A stretch of 61,478 nt of DNA from an uncultured Gammaproteobacteria bacterium (lineage in GTDB: Bacteria; Pseudomonadota; Gammaproteobacteria; Pseudomonadales; Azotimanducaceae): NCBI GenBank assembly GCA_913045175.1, contig CAJWQG010000017.1:1-61478 (forward strand), read 5' to 3'. Every line of letters begins with the position of its first letter. Positions within the stretch are counted from its first letter, which is position 1. The translations under genes and the position numbers were made by a program. Under the pieces are notes generated by a model. That model made no database searches. It was not told the origin of the DNA and saw only the letters and a list, made by a program, of their open reading frames with translations. Of this stretch, positions 20,163 to 30,833 are shown piece after piece.

Positions 20163-21320
20163 ATGGCAGCAAATACAACTTTTACCTCCGAATCAGTTTC
20201 CGAGGGTCACCCCGACAAGATGGCGGACCAGATTTCCGATGCCGTACTTGATGCAATCATCGCGGAAGACATAGGTGCCAGAGTCGCGTGTGAAACGCTG
20301 GTCAAAACGGGAATGGTCGTTCTTGCAGGGGAAATTACCACAAGGGCGAACGTTGACTTCGAGAAACTCTGCCGTCAGGTTGTTCTGGATATAGGTTACT
20401 CAGGTTCTGACGTTGGATTCGATGGCGGGACCTGTGCCGTCATCAATGCTATCGGTAAGCAATCACCCGATATCGCCATGGGTGTTGATGAAACAGAAGA
20501 TCACGAGCAGGGAGCAGGCGATCAGGGGTTAATGTTCGGCTACGCGACAGATGAAACCGATGTATTGATGCCAGCTCCGATCACCTACGCCCACCGACTC
20601 GTCAAACAACAATCTGATATTAGAAACCAGGGTAAGCTTGGTTTTCTAAGGCCTGACGCCAAAAGTCAGATTTCCTTCAGATACGACGAGAGTGGAACGC
20701 CGGTCGGTATTGATGCGGTCGTATTGTCCACCCAGCACGACCCCGATGTCAGTCTCGACGACCTGCGTGAGGCGGTTATGGAGGAGATTATTAAACCTAT
20801 TCTACCTTCGAACTGGCTCCACGAAGGTACAAAATACTTTATCAATCCAACTGGTAATTTCGTCATTGGTGGACCCGTTGGTGATTGCGGGCTGACGGGA
20901 CGAAAGATTATCGTAGATACCTACGGTGGTATGGCACGTCACGGTGGAGGCGCATTCTCCGGTAAAGATCCTTCGAAAGTTGACCGTAGTGCAGCCTATG
21001 CTGGCCGCTACGTTGCCAAGAACATCGTTGCTGCAGGCCTCGCTAACAAGTGCGAGATTCAGGTCTCCTATGCCATCGGCGTGGCTGAACCCACATCAAT
21101 CAGTGTAGATACTTTTGGCACTGGCAACCTGCCAGAATCAAAAATTGAAGCTTTGGTTCGCGAACATTTTGATCTGCGACCAAAAGGTCTTGTCGATATG
21201 CTTAATCTTAAGCGGCCGATATACCAACAAACTGCTGCTTACGGCCACTTCGGCCGGGAAGAACCTGATTTCACCTGGGAGAGAACCGACAAAGCGGAAG
21301 ACCTGCGAGCGGCTTTGTGA
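20163..21320 (+). CDS. metK: S-adenosylmethionine synthase
   Basis: Makes SAM from methionine and ATP. Visible motifs: [30 protein letters not shown] (signature 1) and [19 protein letters not shown] (signature 2). Length 385 residues. The 178-nt divergent gap with tkt (19985-20162) holds no riboswitch that I recognise and no strong promoter. The ATG at 20163 has only a weak ribosome site. It overlaps metF by 4 nt, tying SAM synthesis to methyl-folate supply. Confidence 0.97.
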   Translation: MAANTTFTSESVSEGHPDKMADQISDAVLDAIIAEDIGARVACETLVKTGMVVLAGEITTRANVDFEKLCRQVVLDIGYSGSDVGFDGGTCAVINAIGKQSPDIAMGVDETEDHEQGAGDQGLMFGYATDETDVLMPAPITYAHRLVKQQSDIRNQGKLGFLRPDAKSQISFRYDESGTPVGIDAVVLSTQHDPDVSLDDLREAVMEEIIKPILPSNWLHEGTKYFINPTGNFVIGGPVGDCGLTGRKIIVDTYGGMARHGGGAFSGKDPSKVDRSAAYAGRYVAKNIVAAGLANKCEIQVSYAIGVAEPTSISVDTFGTGNLPESKIEALVREHFDLRPKGLVDMLNLKRPIYQQTAAYGHFGREEPDFTWERTDKAEDLRAAL

Positions 21321-22138
21321 ACCGACACTTCAGTTTCGAGTTTTCGGCACCGAGAAGTCCCGAAGCTACCGAAAAACTTCTTCAGGTCCATGATCGTTTG
21401 CAGGTATGCCACCCGGATTTTTTCTCAGTTACCTATGGTGCGGGTGGGTCCACCAAGGACGGGACCAGACAGGCCGTGATTACCATCAACGAGCTAGGAA
21501 GCAATGTTGCGCCACATCTTTCTTTTGGCGGAGACCCGCCTGAGAAAATTGAACAGCTGTTACAAGACTACCAAAACGCTGGTATCAAACGAGTCGTTGC
21601 ATTACGCGGTGATATCCCTTCCGGGCAAATGACCAAAATGACCTACGCCAATGAGTTGGTGAGCTTCATACGAGACAAGACCGGTGATCATTTCCACATT
21701 GATGTCGCTGCCTATCCGGAGATCCACCCTGAATCTGCCAGTGTAGAAAGCGATCTTAATTTCTTTAAGAACAAGGTCGACGCTGGAGCAGACGGCGCTA
21801 TTACACAATACTTCTATAATCCTGACGCATATTTTCGTTATCTCGATGCCTGTACCGCACTCGGAATCAACATCCCGATCGTCCCGGGAATTATGCCGAT
21901 AACCAACTATCAGGGAATCGTCCGCTTCTCAAAGAACTGCGGTGCTGAGATTCCACGATGGATACTCAAACACCTGGAAAGTTATGAAGATGATCCCGAA
22001 AGCCTAAAGGCTTTCGGCCTGGATGTTGTCACCACCCTATGTCACAAGCTGCTCGAAGGTGGCGCACCAGGGCTCCACTTTTACACGCTAAACCAATCAT
22101 TACCAACGATTCGCATCTGGCGCAATCTGGATCTGTAA
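21317..22138 (+). CDS. metF: 5,10-methylenetetrahydrofolate reductase
   Basis: FAD-dependent reduction of methylene-THF to methyl-THF for methionine synthesis. Family motifs: [13 protein letters not shown] (catalytic Glu near the start), [39 protein letters not shown] and VPGIMPITN. Length 273 residues, slightly shorter than E. coli. GTG start within the metK stop (GTGA). Its stop overlaps the start of rsmE (TAATG), so the three genes are translationally linked. Confidence 0.95.
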   Translation: MNRHFSFEFSAPRSPEATEKLLQVHDRLQVCHPDFFSVTYGAGGSTKDGTRQAVITINELGSNVAPHLSFGGDPPEKIEQLLQDYQNAGIKRVVALRGDIPSGQMTKMTYANELVSFIRDKTGDHFHIDVAAYPEIHPESASVESDLNFFKNKVDAGADGAITQYFYNPDAYFRYLDACTALGINIPIVPGIMPITNYQGIVRFSKNCGAEIPRWILKHLESYEDDPESLKAFGLDVVTTLCHKLLEGGAPGLHFYTLNQSLPTIRIWRNLDL

Positions 22139-22854
22139 TGCACACGCCCCGGTTTTTTTGGGACCACACGCTGACCGTCGGAAACGACATGATACTTCCA
22201 GGTGACGTTACGCATCATCTTCTGCACGTATTGCGAATGAAAGAAGGTGATGACATAACCCTCTTCAATGGTGATGGCAGCGAGTATCGTGGCACGATTG
22301 CTTCGATCGATCGGTCCAAGGTGGCAGTTGCTATTTCCGCCAGCGAATCGATATCGAGAGAGTCAGAACTGACCTCACGACTTGGGCTGGGAATTCTTAA
22401 ACGACACGCCATGGAGTCAGCATTAACCCGAGCGACAGAACTTGGGGTATCCGAAATAACACCGCTGATCACTTCAAGAACCAATGTCCGTAATCCTCGC
22501 GGGATCCATTGGCAACAGGTTATTCAATCCAGCTGTGAACAATGTGGACGCAATAGGCTACCCGTGCTCCAGGAAATCATACCCATCGAGGATTGGTTGG
22601 CCAAAACCGAGAGCGCTATCAAGATTGTGGCCAATCCTTTGTCAGAGCGCGTGCTCAATGATCTGCAAAGCGACACACCATCTGTTTCCATGTTGGTGGG
22701 TCCCGAAGGTGGATTAAGCGGCCAAGAGATCGAGGGTGCCGAGGCTGAGGGATTTCTCTCCATAACACTGGGAAAACGAGTCCTAAGGGCTGAAACAGCC
22801 CCTGCCGCGCTGATGTCTCTGGTGCAGTATCGCTGGGGCGATATCAACCAATAA
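22138..22854 (+). CDS. rsmE: 16S rRNA (uracil-1498-N3) methyltransferase RsmE
   Basis: SPOUT-class methyltransferase acting on m3U1498 of 16S rRNA. The C-terminal knot carries LVGPEGGLSGQEIEGA and LGKRVLRAETAPAALMSL; the N-terminal PUA-like part has HHLLHVLRMKEGDDITLFNGDG. Start taken at ATG 22138, overlapping the metF stop and giving MHTPRFFWD (238 residues); longer readings run into metF. It converges on the CheW-like gene with an 11-nt overlap. Confidence 0.92.
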   Translation: MHTPRFFWDHTLTVGNDMILPGDVTHHLLHVLRMKEGDDITLFNGDGSEYRGTIASIDRSKVAVAISASESISRESELTSRLGLGILKRHAMESALTRATELGVSEITPLITSRTNVRNPRGIHWQQVIQSSCEQCGRNRLPVLQEIIPIEDWLAKTESAIKIVANPLSERVLNDLQSDTPSVSMLVGPEGGLSGQEIEGAEAEGFLSITLGKRVLRAETAPAALMSLVQYRWGDINQ

Positions 22855-23305
22855 GCACGTTGCGCAGGCTTGCTTCAATGTAGTCCAGATCGGGTATCGA
22901 AACGATATCGTTTTCAAACCTGACCTTGGCTCTTTCGGTTCTCGCAGGTTCCTCCCCAGTGACAAAAAACATCTCCTCTTCGACCTCTATCTCCCTGGGG
23001 GGAGTCTGAGAGACGATTGCATAGAAAGGAAGTTCTTCCTGGTCATTCAGACCTTTTACAATAATCAAACTTGCGGAGGCGACACTCACCAAAGAAAAAC
23101 TCGCGCGCTCTAACGTCAGCATCTCGAAGGAGGCTACCGGTACCTGTTCCCCACGCCAGCTTAACAACCCAAGGAACCAGTCAGGCGTTTCTTCTACCCG
23201 TTGCAACGGTTCATAGGGAATGATTTCGGCAACGTTAGACATTGGAAGCAATAGACCTTGTTTTTGAAGCGGTACCCAATAGATTGATAGTTCTGCTTCG
23301 CTCAT
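22844..23305 (-). CDS. CheW-domain adaptor of the Pil-Chp system (ChpC-like)
   Basis: A 153-residue single CheW-like domain (VPLQKQGLLLPMSNVAEIIPYEP, WFLGLLSWRGEQVPVASFE). CheW proteins couple chemoreceptors to the CheA kinase. Its place 9 nt after the ChpA-type kinase matches ChpC of Pseudomonas, an accessory adaptor; PilI is the other adaptor in this cluster. The reading frame is intact. Last gene of the pilGHIJ-chpA-chpC group. Confidence 0.8.
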   Translation of the reverse strand: MSEAELSIYWVPLQKQGLLLPMSNVAEIIPYEPLQRVEETPDWFLGLLSWRGEQVPVASFEMLTLERASFSLVSVASASLIIVKGLNDQEELPFYAIVSQTPPREIEVEEEMFFVTGEEPARTERAKVRFENDIVSIPDLDYIEASLRNVLIG

Positions 23306-23314
23306 CTTTTCGCG

Positions 23315-26300
23315 CTATCCACCACCAATAACCTCTTCAATCGTGCTTATCAGATTGGCTTCCTGAAAGGGTTTACCAAGAAACTTGTTTACGCCAAGCT
23401 CAAGCGCTTGTTGTTGGTGCTTTTCACCGGTACGAGAGGTGATCATGATAATAGGTAGGTTTTTCAATCGCTCGTCCGCTCTCACGCGACGCAGCACCTC
23501 GAAACCATCTATCTTGGGCATTTCGATATCCAACAAAACAATGTCCGGATAGATGTCCTGAAGTTGTGTAACCGCGTCCAATCCATCCTTGGCGGTAACT
23601 ACATCCCACCCCTGACGTTCCATCAGTCGCGAAGTCACTTTTCTTACGGTCACTGAGTCATCGACGATCATCACCGTACGAACGCTAGTTTGTGTTTCTG
23701 GTTCTGGTTCCGGTTCCACTTCAACCTGCGTTAACTCAATCGGCTGACCGGTCTCGTGACTGCGTACCAACGCCATAACATCCAGAATAACAACAACACT
23801 ACCGTCTCCCAGGATGGTTGCCCCGGAAATACCGCCCACCTCACTGAACTGCGGTCCAAGTGTTTTCACGACCACTTCTCTTGAACCAATGACCCGGTCC
23901 ACCTGGAGCGCTACCGCGTTATCGCCACTACTGGCCAGAATGACTGGCAGCGGTGCTACCTGACCTTCAAGGCTCGGCTGGTGAGATTTGTCCAACATAC
24001 TTCCGAGATACTCAAGCCGATATGGTTCGCCAAATATCTCGATTGGTGGCGCATCCGGTTGGTAGTAAGCCTCAAGTTCATAAGGACTGACCCGGTGAAT
24101 TCCGTGAATGGTATTCAGCGGTACCGCGTAGGTTTCCTCTTTCACAACGATCATAAGCGCGCGATTGATGGACACCGTGAACGGAATCCGAATAGTGAAC
24201 TCGCTCCCTACTCCAAGGATTGAATCGATACTCATCGAACCGCCCAGCGCCTTGATCTCACTTCCAACCACGTCCATGCCGACGCCACGACCAAAAATCT
24301 GAGTGAGCTTCTGGGCAGTACTGAAACCTGCATGCATGATGAATTGCATCACTTCGTGATCGGAGACATCAGATCCTTCGCTGATTAACCCACGGTCAAT
24401 AGCCTTTGCCCGCACCGCTTCAACATTAATGCCACCACCATCGTCACTGATAGTCAGGATGACGTAGCCGCCCTCTCGGGACAGTCGCAGACTTATTCGT
24501 CCCTGATCTGGCTTACCCGCTTCCGCACGCTTCTCGGCAGACTCGATCCCGTGATCCACTGCGTTACGCAACATGTGCTCAAGTGGCGCGGTAATGCGAT
24601 CCAATACACTTCTGTCCAGTTCACCTTCTACATTGAAAGCGTCAAACCGAACTGATTTCCCAATCTCGCCGCTAACTTGCCTGACAATTCTCCTAAGTCT
24701 GGGAATCAATCGGGCAAACGTTACCATCCGTGTACGCGTGAGTCCCTCTTGCAATTCACTGGCGATTCGCGCCTGTTGATGGAGCAAGGTTTCCGCATCG
24801 CGTGACCTGTTAACCAGTGTGTCCTTGAGATCCAGCATGTCCGATGAGCTTTCATTCAGCGTCCTGGAGATCTCCTGCAACATGGTGTATCGATCCATTT
24901 CCAATTCGTCGAAGGCGGACTCACCTTCACCATGTTGCGATATCAAGGTTTCTCGCGATTCAGCTTCAATTTCCAATCGTCGAACCTGATCCCGAACTCG
25001 GTTAATGGTGTCTTCCATTTCCTGAATGGCATCACCGAAATCCGATATCTGTTGTTCTACACGACCGCCATTAATACTCGACTCGCCCGCAAGACCGATT
25101 AGTTCCTCAAGAAGATCAGCAGATACACGTACCATCTCCTGGGCCGCAGGAGTCGCGGCATCAGAAGCCGCGGGTGCAGCCTTCTCTGGCTCCTGAGTCG
25201 GTGGCTCATCCGCAGATTGTGGCGCCGGCGCCGCCTGCTCAGTCGCCGGTTCCTTAGATGTTAGCAGTGAAGCAAGATCTTTTCCCGAGGCTTCACCTGC
25301 CGCCAGGCGAGTATATATACCTACACGCCGAGTGATCTCATCCTGCTGTTGATTAAGCGATGCAAAAAACTGTTCGTTAAGTTCCACAGGATTTGACTGG
25401 ATGCCGATCAGGTAGGTCTCGAAGTTATGGGTATACTCACCGAGGCTATTCAAACCAGCCATGCGAGAACCGCCCTTTAGCGTGTGCAGATGGCGTAACA
25501 ACAAGTCCAGAGGTTCCGAATTGTCCGGCGATTCGCTCCAGCCCTGGATGCTCTCATCAATGCCTTCCAAGAGTTCTTCGGTTTCCTCCAGAAAGATGGG
25601 CAGAATATCATCGTCAACATCGTCTGGTGGTAGTTCAACTTCCGCCGCAGGCGCTACAACTTCCGCCGCGGGCGCTGCTCCACCGTTAGTTATTGCTTCG
25701 GCCAGGGCAACCATCTCCTGGACCTCAAAGGCGTCTTGATTCTGATTCCTGAAGGCTTCAACCCCTTCGGGGATACGTTCGGTAACGGTTTCGATCAGCG
25801 ATAACATCTCGTCATCAGGAGAAATCGAATTATCTATTACCCGGTTGAGCATGTTCTCTATTGACCAAGCCAGTTCACCGACGACGGTCGCACCAACCAT
25901 TCGCCCACTGCCTTTTAGGGTATGGAACGCCCTGCGAATTTCAGCTAGCGCGTCCGCGTCACTTGTGTCTTCCCGCCATTGAGGTAGGTATTCCGAAATG
26001 GTCTCCAGCACTTCTTCTGCTTCCTCGACAAAGATTTCGAGGATTTCTTCGTCAATCAGGTCGTCGTCATCTTCGACAACCTCCGTTACTGCCGCAGTTG
26101 GTTCAGGCTGTTCTTCTGTTTCTGGAGTCTCTTCGACAACTTCGTCGGACTCTTCTGGTTCGACGATTTCGACTTCCGGCTCTACCCCAACAGCGAAGCC
26201 CAGTTTCTCAACTGCTTCTTCTGCCACTTCGATCATCTGTATATAGGGATCGTTGGCGCTCTCAAGTAATCGTTCAAGGTAGTAATCAATACTGGTTATC

Positions 26301-27757
26301 GCATCTGCCAGATCATCCATATGCGAGAGCTCGGGTCGAACTTTCCCCGACATTAGCTGGTTCACATAATGCGATGCCGCAACAAGAACATCGCCCGACC
26401 TCTCCTGGTTTGCTATAAGCAGGCCACCTCGTAACGCGAGCAAAGCGTCGGATAGCGTTTCGAGTTTGTCGTAATCAAAATCAGAGGACACAAATTCGAT
26501 GACTGCATCCTTGCATTTGGCCAATCCATTTCTGGTTTCACTAACGACTGCTGCTTGAGCATCGTTCAGATCACCAAAGGATTCGCCATCTCCTCCATCG
26601 CTATCCCCTGCAAGAACACCCAACGACGCCTCAATTTCAATCAGGGCACGAGCCATATCGAGCAAGTGTTCTTCGTCTGGTGTCGCCTCGCCATCTTTGA
26701 CTGACTTGATGAACGCTACCTGCTCGCCAACGGTCTCTTGATGCTGCGTTAACCCAACAACGACCAGGGTACTTGATATCTGCTCCAGCATAGGCAGCAG
26801 TTCCACCAGATCACTATCATTACATGCTGCTGACCTCACGAACAGATCGAGCTTGTCGGTAACACTGGTCAATTCTTCTTTGAGGATTCTTGCGACAGCA
26901 GACAACGTTTCATCGTCGGGCCCTATAGCGACTTCTTCAAAAGTGTCATCGCCACCGCCTTTCGATTTGTATACTTCCCTGGCATCGACGATCTTTGGCG
27001 TATCCTTACTGGCGCCGTCGATTACTGAAATGAAACTCTGAACAAGATCATCCGAAATGGGCTGATTGAGACCCTCTACACCATCTTCAGATAGCTGTTT
27101 TAGAACCTTATCTACCGCCTTTAACGCGTTGGCGGAATTCGAATTCAGTTTGATAGCACCGCTAGTTATAGCCTCGATACTCGCGAGCCCTAGTCGCGAT
27201 AAGTTTCCTACTGGTGAGTTGCCGCACAACTTGATGAGCATCGAGAAAACCTTACCGATCAAGGTCAGGTTTTCCTCGACGCTGGATTTCTTAATTACCG
27301 CAACCAGCGCCTGCTGATACCTTGCTCTTAGTTTAGGAACGTTGGTAGCTCCGTTCCCGCTTTCAAAGGCCGCCAACGACTCATCGCCTGCCGGGGTCTG
27401 AAATGCGGAAAGATCCTCCTTGGCTTCCTCTTCCGAATAATCACCGATTCGTTCTTCACCCCGCGCCAATCTGAGGTTATTAACGATCGGCATATAGTTA
27501 GCTTCGGTATCGGCTTGCTCACGCTGAATTCGATACAGGTATGCCGGCATCTGCAGTATGGACTGCATGAGTACTTCCTGGGCCTTCTCGACATCCGGCA
27601 CGCTACTATTCATCAAGGCTTGCGCCATATCTTCCATTTCGCGCGCGACCTGAGTTGGTCCATCAAGCTGAACCATCTGCAACGTAACGTTTACCTGGTG
27701 AAGCGCTGTCAGACAGGCGCGCAGGCTACCCGTGTCGTCGGGTGACTCCGCGAACAT
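23315..27757 (-). CDS. chpA: Hybrid chemotaxis histidine kinase ChpA/PilL of the Pil-Chp system
   Basis: CheA-type kinase of the surface-sensing/twitching pathway. Order of parts: an alpha-helical FimL-like N-terminus (1-540), an acidic linker, Hpt domain 1 (AFHTLKGSGRMVG, about 612), Hpt domain 2 (HLHTLKGGSRMAG, about 756), a helical dimerisation part, the HATPase (MLRNAVDHGIES about 1064; SDDGGGIN about 1104), a CheW domain, and a C-terminal receiver with phospho-Asp in LLDIEMP (about 1409). At 1480 residues it is far shorter than P. aeruginosa ChpA (about 2470), with two canonical Hpt domains. The ATG at 27757 starts too late: conserved DYVALDWIKGEIGQTL is encoded upstream in the same frame, which has no ATG, GTG or TTG back to its stop. 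ATGATG at 27859-27864 is one base out of frame. Confidence 0.9.
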   Translation of the reverse strand: MFAESPDDTGSLRACLTALHQVNVTLQMVQLDGPTQVAREMEDMAQALMNSSVPDVEKAQEVLMQSILQMPAYLYRIQREQADTEANYMPIVNNLRLARGEERIGDYSEEEAKEDLSAFQTPAGDESLAAFESGNGATNVPKLRARYQQALVAVIKKSSVEENLTLIGKVFSMLIKLCGNSPVGNLSRLGLASIEAITSGAIKLNSNSANALKAVDKVLKQLSEDGVEGLNQPISDDLVQSFISVIDGASKDTPKIVDAREVYKSKGGGDDTFEEVAIGPDDETLSAVARILKEELTSVTDKLDLFVRSAACNDSDLVELLPMLEQISSTLVVVGLTQHQETVGEQVAFIKSVKDGEATPDEEHLLDMARALIEIEASLGVLAGDSDGGDGESFGDLNDAQAAVVSETRNGLAKCKDAVIEFVSSDFDYDKLETLSDALLALRGGLLIANQERSGDVLVAASHYVNQLMSGKVRPELSHMDDLADAITSIDYYLERLLESANDPYIQMIEVAEEAVEKLGFAVGVEPEVEIVEPEESDEVVEETPETEEQPEPTAAVTEVVEDDDDLIDEEILEIFVEEAEEVLETISEYLPQWREDTSDADALAEIRRAFHTLKGSGRMVGATVVGELAWSIENMLNRVIDNSISPDDEMLSLIETVTERIPEGVEAFRNQNQDAFEVQEMVALAEAITNGGAAPAAEVVAPAAEVELPPDDVDDDILPIFLEETEELLEGIDESIQGWSESPDNSEPLDLLLRHLHTLKGGSRMAGLNSLGEYTHNFETYLIGIQSNPVELNEQFFASLNQQQDEITRRVGIYTRLAAGEASGKDLASLLTSKEPATEQAAPAPQSADEPPTQEPEKAAPAASDAATPAAQEMVRVSADLLEELIGLAGESSINGGRVEQQISDFGDAIQEMEDTINRVRDQVRRLEIEAESRETLISQHGEGESAFDELEMDRYTMLQEISRTLNESSSDMLDLKDTLVNRSRDAETLLHQQARIASELQEGLTRTRMVTFARLIPRLRRIVRQVSGEIGKSVRFDAFNVEGELDRSVLDRITAPLEHMLRNAVDHGIESAEKRAEAGKPDQGRISLRLSREGGYVILTISDDGGGINVEAVRAKAIDRGLISEGSDVSDHEVMQFIMHAGFSTAQKLTQIFGRGVGMDVVGSEIKALGGSMSIDSILGVGSEFTIRIPFTVSINRALMIVVKEETYAVPLNTIHGIHRVSPYELEAYYQPDAPPIEIFGEPYRLEYLGSMLDKSHQPSLEGQVAPLPVILASSGDNAVALQVDRVIGSREVVVKTLGPQFSEVGGISGATILGDGSVVVILDVMALVRSHETGQPIELTQVEVEPEPEPETQTSVRTVMIVDDSVTVRKVTSRLMERQGWDVVTAKDGLDAVTQLQDIYPDIVLLDIEMPKIDGFEVLRRVRADERLKNLPIIMITSRTGEKHQQQALELGVNKFLGKPFQEANLISTIEEVIGGG

Positions 27758-27867
27758 CTCTAAGGTCTGTTGCGCTTGCTTAAGGGTTTGGCCAATCTCT
27801 CCCTTAATCCAATCCAGCGCTACATAGTCTTGTGACGCGCTGATAGTCCTGTCGCCTTCATCATTTA

Positions 27868-29868
27868 CTAAGGTAACTTAAAGCCGGTTACGGAAGCTCT
27901 TAATTCATCCGTCATTTCAACCAGGTTACCAACCGCTGTTGCAGTATTCTTCGTACCATCCGTCGTTTGGGTCGTAATCTCCTGGATCGATTTCATCGTA
28001 TTGGAAATTTTCCCAGCAGATGCGGCTTGCTGGCGCGCAGCATCTGAAATGTTCTCAATAATCTCCGCTAATGATTTCGACACGCTCTCAATTTCACCCA
28101 GCGCTACGCCGGCGTCCTGGGCTCGCTGCGTACCTTGCACAACCTCCGCGGTTGTTTGTTCCATTGAAGCAACGGCTTCGTTGGTATCGCTCTGAATAGT
28201 CTTCACCAGTGCAGATATCTGTTGCGCTGCAGCACCTGACTGCTCTGCAAGCCTCTGAACCTCGTCAGCAACTACTGCGAAACCTTTGCCCGCATCACCA
28301 GCCATCGAAGCTTGAATCGCCGCGTTCAACGAAAGAATATTGGTTCGATCGGCGATGTCGTTAATCAGAGCAACAATATCGCCAATTTCCTGAGAGCTTT
28401 CGCCCAACCGCTTCATTCGTTTCGCCGATTCCTGAATCTGCCCTCGAATGTTATCCATCCCATCAATTGTGTTCTGGACCACAACCGCTCCGTTGCTAGC
28501 GATATCTACCGAGCGCTCCACGACCGATGACGATTCCGCCGCATTGTAAGAAACCATATCAATGGAGACAGCCATCTCGTTAACAGCTTCGGATACGTCT
28601 GAGATTTCCGCAGCCTGTTGCTGCGACGCGTCCGCTAGTTGGCCTACTGATTGCTGTGTCTGATCTGCAGCGGAAGATACTTGCGTTGATGTCTCATTGA
28701 TCTTCGATACCAGTGCACGCATCTGATCGATGGAAAAATTAATGGAGCCCGCAATTGCTCCAGTAAAGCTCTCCGTCACAGTAGCTTGTACCCTAAGATC
28801 ACCATCAGCGAGGTCAGCCAGTTCATCAAGCAGCTGCAGAATAGCGGCCTGATTTTCCTCATTTCTAACCGCAGCTTCTCCCATCTTCTGGTTGGTCTCA
28901 CGGAATATCAGGAATGTAATACACAAGATAACAAGCAGCGCCGAACCACCGAATATGGCTCCCAGCATCGGTGAAGCCAACCCGGCACTTTCTGAATATA
29001 CGGCCAAAAGCTGATCAACGGCCGCCCCCAAATCGTCCGATTTGGCATAGATCTGATCGGCGGCATTTTTGATCTGCCTGACGTCTCCGGAACGAGCTGT
29101 GATATCTCCAACCCCGCTTAATATCGAACGATAGTGGTTGTCGATTCGCGTCAAACTGGATTGAATCTCTCCATCAATCACCGCTGTCAACAACAGTTCC
29201 CGATCACCATTGATAAAACCTTCCATGACGCGCTTAAAGCTAAGGATGTCTCGGTTAAAACTATCCATCAGACTTGATGAACTTGCCTGCAACATCTTGT
29301 CGATCGTTCTGGACATCCTCTCAACCAGAACCGTCTGACGCTGCGCGAGCACGATCTCAGTTGGTGCAACAGACAACCTCAATAAGGCACTAACCACTTT
29401 GTTGTTTTCCTGCTGAATCGCCGACATTGAAATCGCAAGAACCGCAGAAATATCTTTCAACTGAAGTATTGCATCCTGATTACCCGAAATCAGATCTACG
29501 TAACTGTTCGTTTCTTCCCAATGCGAATTTATCTGATTAAGTTTCGATTTCGCGGCATCCGATGACGCCGGTAAGCCAATTCCCGGATTCCCATTTCTTA
29601 GGTAACCCAGATGGGCCTGGAACTGCGAACTGCTCTCGGCCAACGAGGATAGTGAACTGACATTTCCAGCAGCCGCATTAATCGCGTGCTTAGAAACCTC
29701 CTGAGACAGAGACTTCAACTGGTTACCGTAGGAAAGGTAGGCACTGGTCCGATCCATATTCTGCTGCACCAGAGCATAGTTCACGGCGAATGCGACGATA
29801 AGTCCAATCAGAACTAGCACAAGGCCCGCGATAATCGGGTTGCGTAGTAGATTAATTCGATCTGCCAT
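27868..29868 (-). CDS. pilJ: Methyl-accepting chemotaxis protein PilJ
   Basis: Chemoreceptor of the Pil-Chp system at the cell pole. Two membrane segments (about residues 12-33 and 302-325) bracket a helical periplasmic domain with a PilJ-type type IV pili sensing region ([11 protein letters not shown]). The cytoplasmic signalling hairpin tip is [21 protein letters not shown] (about 515-535). Length 666 residues, near P. aeruginosa PilJ (682). The frame is intact. No CheR (PilK) or CheB (ChpB) gene follows, so methylation-based adaptation is not encoded in the cluster. Confidence 0.93.
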   Translation of the reverse strand: MADRINLLRNPIIAGLVLVLIGLIVAFAVNYALVQQNMDRTSAYLSYGNQLKSLSQEVSKHAINAAAGNVSSLSSLAESSSQFQAHLGYLRNGNPGIGLPASSDAAKSKLNQINSHWEETNSYVDLISGNQDAILQLKDISAVLAISMSAIQQENNKVVSALLRLSVAPTEIVLAQRQTVLVERMSRTIDKMLQASSSSLMDSFNRDILSFKRVMEGFINGDRELLLTAVIDGEIQSSLTRIDNHYRSILSGVGDITARSGDVRQIKNAADQIYAKSDDLGAAVDQLLAVYSESAGLASPMLGAIFGGSALLVILCITFLIFRETNQKMGEAAVRNEENQAAILQLLDELADLADGDLRVQATVTESFTGAIAGSINFSIDQMRALVSKINETSTQVSSAADQTQQSVGQLADASQQQAAEISDVSEAVNEMAVSIDMVSYNAAESSSVVERSVDIASNGAVVVQNTIDGMDNIRGQIQESAKRMKRLGESSQEIGDIVALINDIADRTNILSLNAAIQASMAGDAGKGFAVVADEVQRLAEQSGAAAQQISALVKTIQSDTNEAVASMEQTTAEVVQGTQRAQDAGVALGEIESVSKSLAEIIENISDAARQQAASAGKISNTMKSIQEITTQTTDGTKNTATAVGNLVEMTDELRASVTGFKLP

Positions 29869-29895
29869 TTACGTCTACTTCGTTAATTGCCGACG

Positions 29896-30441
29896 CTAGG
29901 CCGCAACTGCCAGGGTCTCAAAATTCGGGTCCTGAGCGAGCGCTTCGAGGCTCAGTACCGGCCATTGAATACCTGCAACTCGGTAGCTTCCTCTTAGGAA
30001 AGGCATAAACATGTCAGCAACCTCTCCAGCATCTTCCTCAAACGTATCACTCGGAAAATGCTGCATTCCCAGGGATTCATCAATGATGAATCCCATATAG
30101 CGATCCTCTAATTCATAGGCAAGCACTCTACGTTGTGCTCGTGGCCTGTTCGACGCCTGACCAAAGTAAACATCCAGATCAAGAATAGCCATCAATCGGC
30201 CTCGGACATTGCCAACACCAACAACAAAATCTTTCACACCCGGGACTCTTGTGGCCTGCGGCATTCTCATGAGTTCGGCAACTTCATCCATCGGTGACAC
30301 AAAACGTTGACCTAACAGGTTGAATCCAAGGCCCGCCCAGTGTGTCGGGGTATCATCAAGCGAGGGCAAATCGATCGAAATTGTCTCACCTCTTGTGGCG
30401 AGCTCGACCAGTGCCTGATATGCATTAACCTCACTCATCAT
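29896..30441 (-). CDS. pilI: CheW-like adaptor PilI
   Basis: Links PilJ to the ChpA kinase. Single CheW domain of 181 residues with FNLLGQRFVSPMDEVAELM, VVGVGNVRGRLMAILDLDVYFG and GFIIDESLGMQHF. Size and position between pilH and pilJ match Pseudomonas PilI (178 residues). Intact frame; it starts 6 nt after pilH. Confidence 0.92.
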   Translation of the reverse strand: MMSEVNAYQALVELATRGETISIDLPSLDDTPTHWAGLGFNLLGQRFVSPMDEVAELMRMPQATRVPGVKDFVVGVGNVRGRLMAILDLDVYFGQASNRPRAQRRVLAYELEDRYMGFIIDESLGMQHFPSDTFEEDAGEVADMFMPFLRGSYRVAGIQWPVLSLEALAQDPNFETLAVAA

Positions 30442-30447
30442 TCAACC

Positions 30448-30807
30448 TTATAGAAAAGACTCCATAACACTTGATCGCTGCTGTGAATTAACCGGCTTGG
30501 TCAGATATCCTTTTGCGCCCTGTCTCTCTCCCCAAACCTTGTCTGTCTCCTGATCTTTACTGCTAACGATAATCACTGGAATATGCTTCGTTTCCGCTCC
30601 CTGAGTTATCTGCCTGGTCGCCTGGAAACCGTTCATGTCAGGCATGACAATGTCCATCAAGACCACATCTGGCTGCTCTTTTTTTGCCAGATCAACACCG
30701 TCACGACCATTCTCTGCAGTTATGACTTCATAGCCCAATTTTTCCAGCATTTCCCTAAACTGAAAGATCTCTGTTTTTGAATCATCAACGACGATTATCT
30801 TTGACAT
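30448..30807 (-). CDS. pilH: Response regulator PilH
   Basis: Single receiver domain, 119 residues, with acidic pocket VVDDS (Asp8, Asp9), phospho-acceptor Asp52 in VLMDIVMP, and Lys in YLTKPV. In Pseudomonas PilH counteracts PilG and is linked to PilT-driven retraction. Here the PilT and PilU genes are both broken, so its output is uncertain. It follows pilG by 26 nt. Confidence 0.92.
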   Translation of the reverse strand: MSKIIVVDDSKTEIFQFREMLEKLGYEVITAENGRDGVDLAKKEQPDVVLMDIVMPDMNGFQATRQITQGAETKHIPVIIVSSKDQETDKVWGERQGAKGYLTKPVNSQQRSSVMESFL

Positions 30808-30833
30808 CTAATATCTCCTAACAAACCGCTCCA

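Noticed and set aside
25861-26418. Long open frame antisense to chpA (185 codons)
   Set aside because: It lies wholly opposite a strongly conserved kinase gene, has Arg/Pro/Leu-rich shadow composition and no family resemblance.
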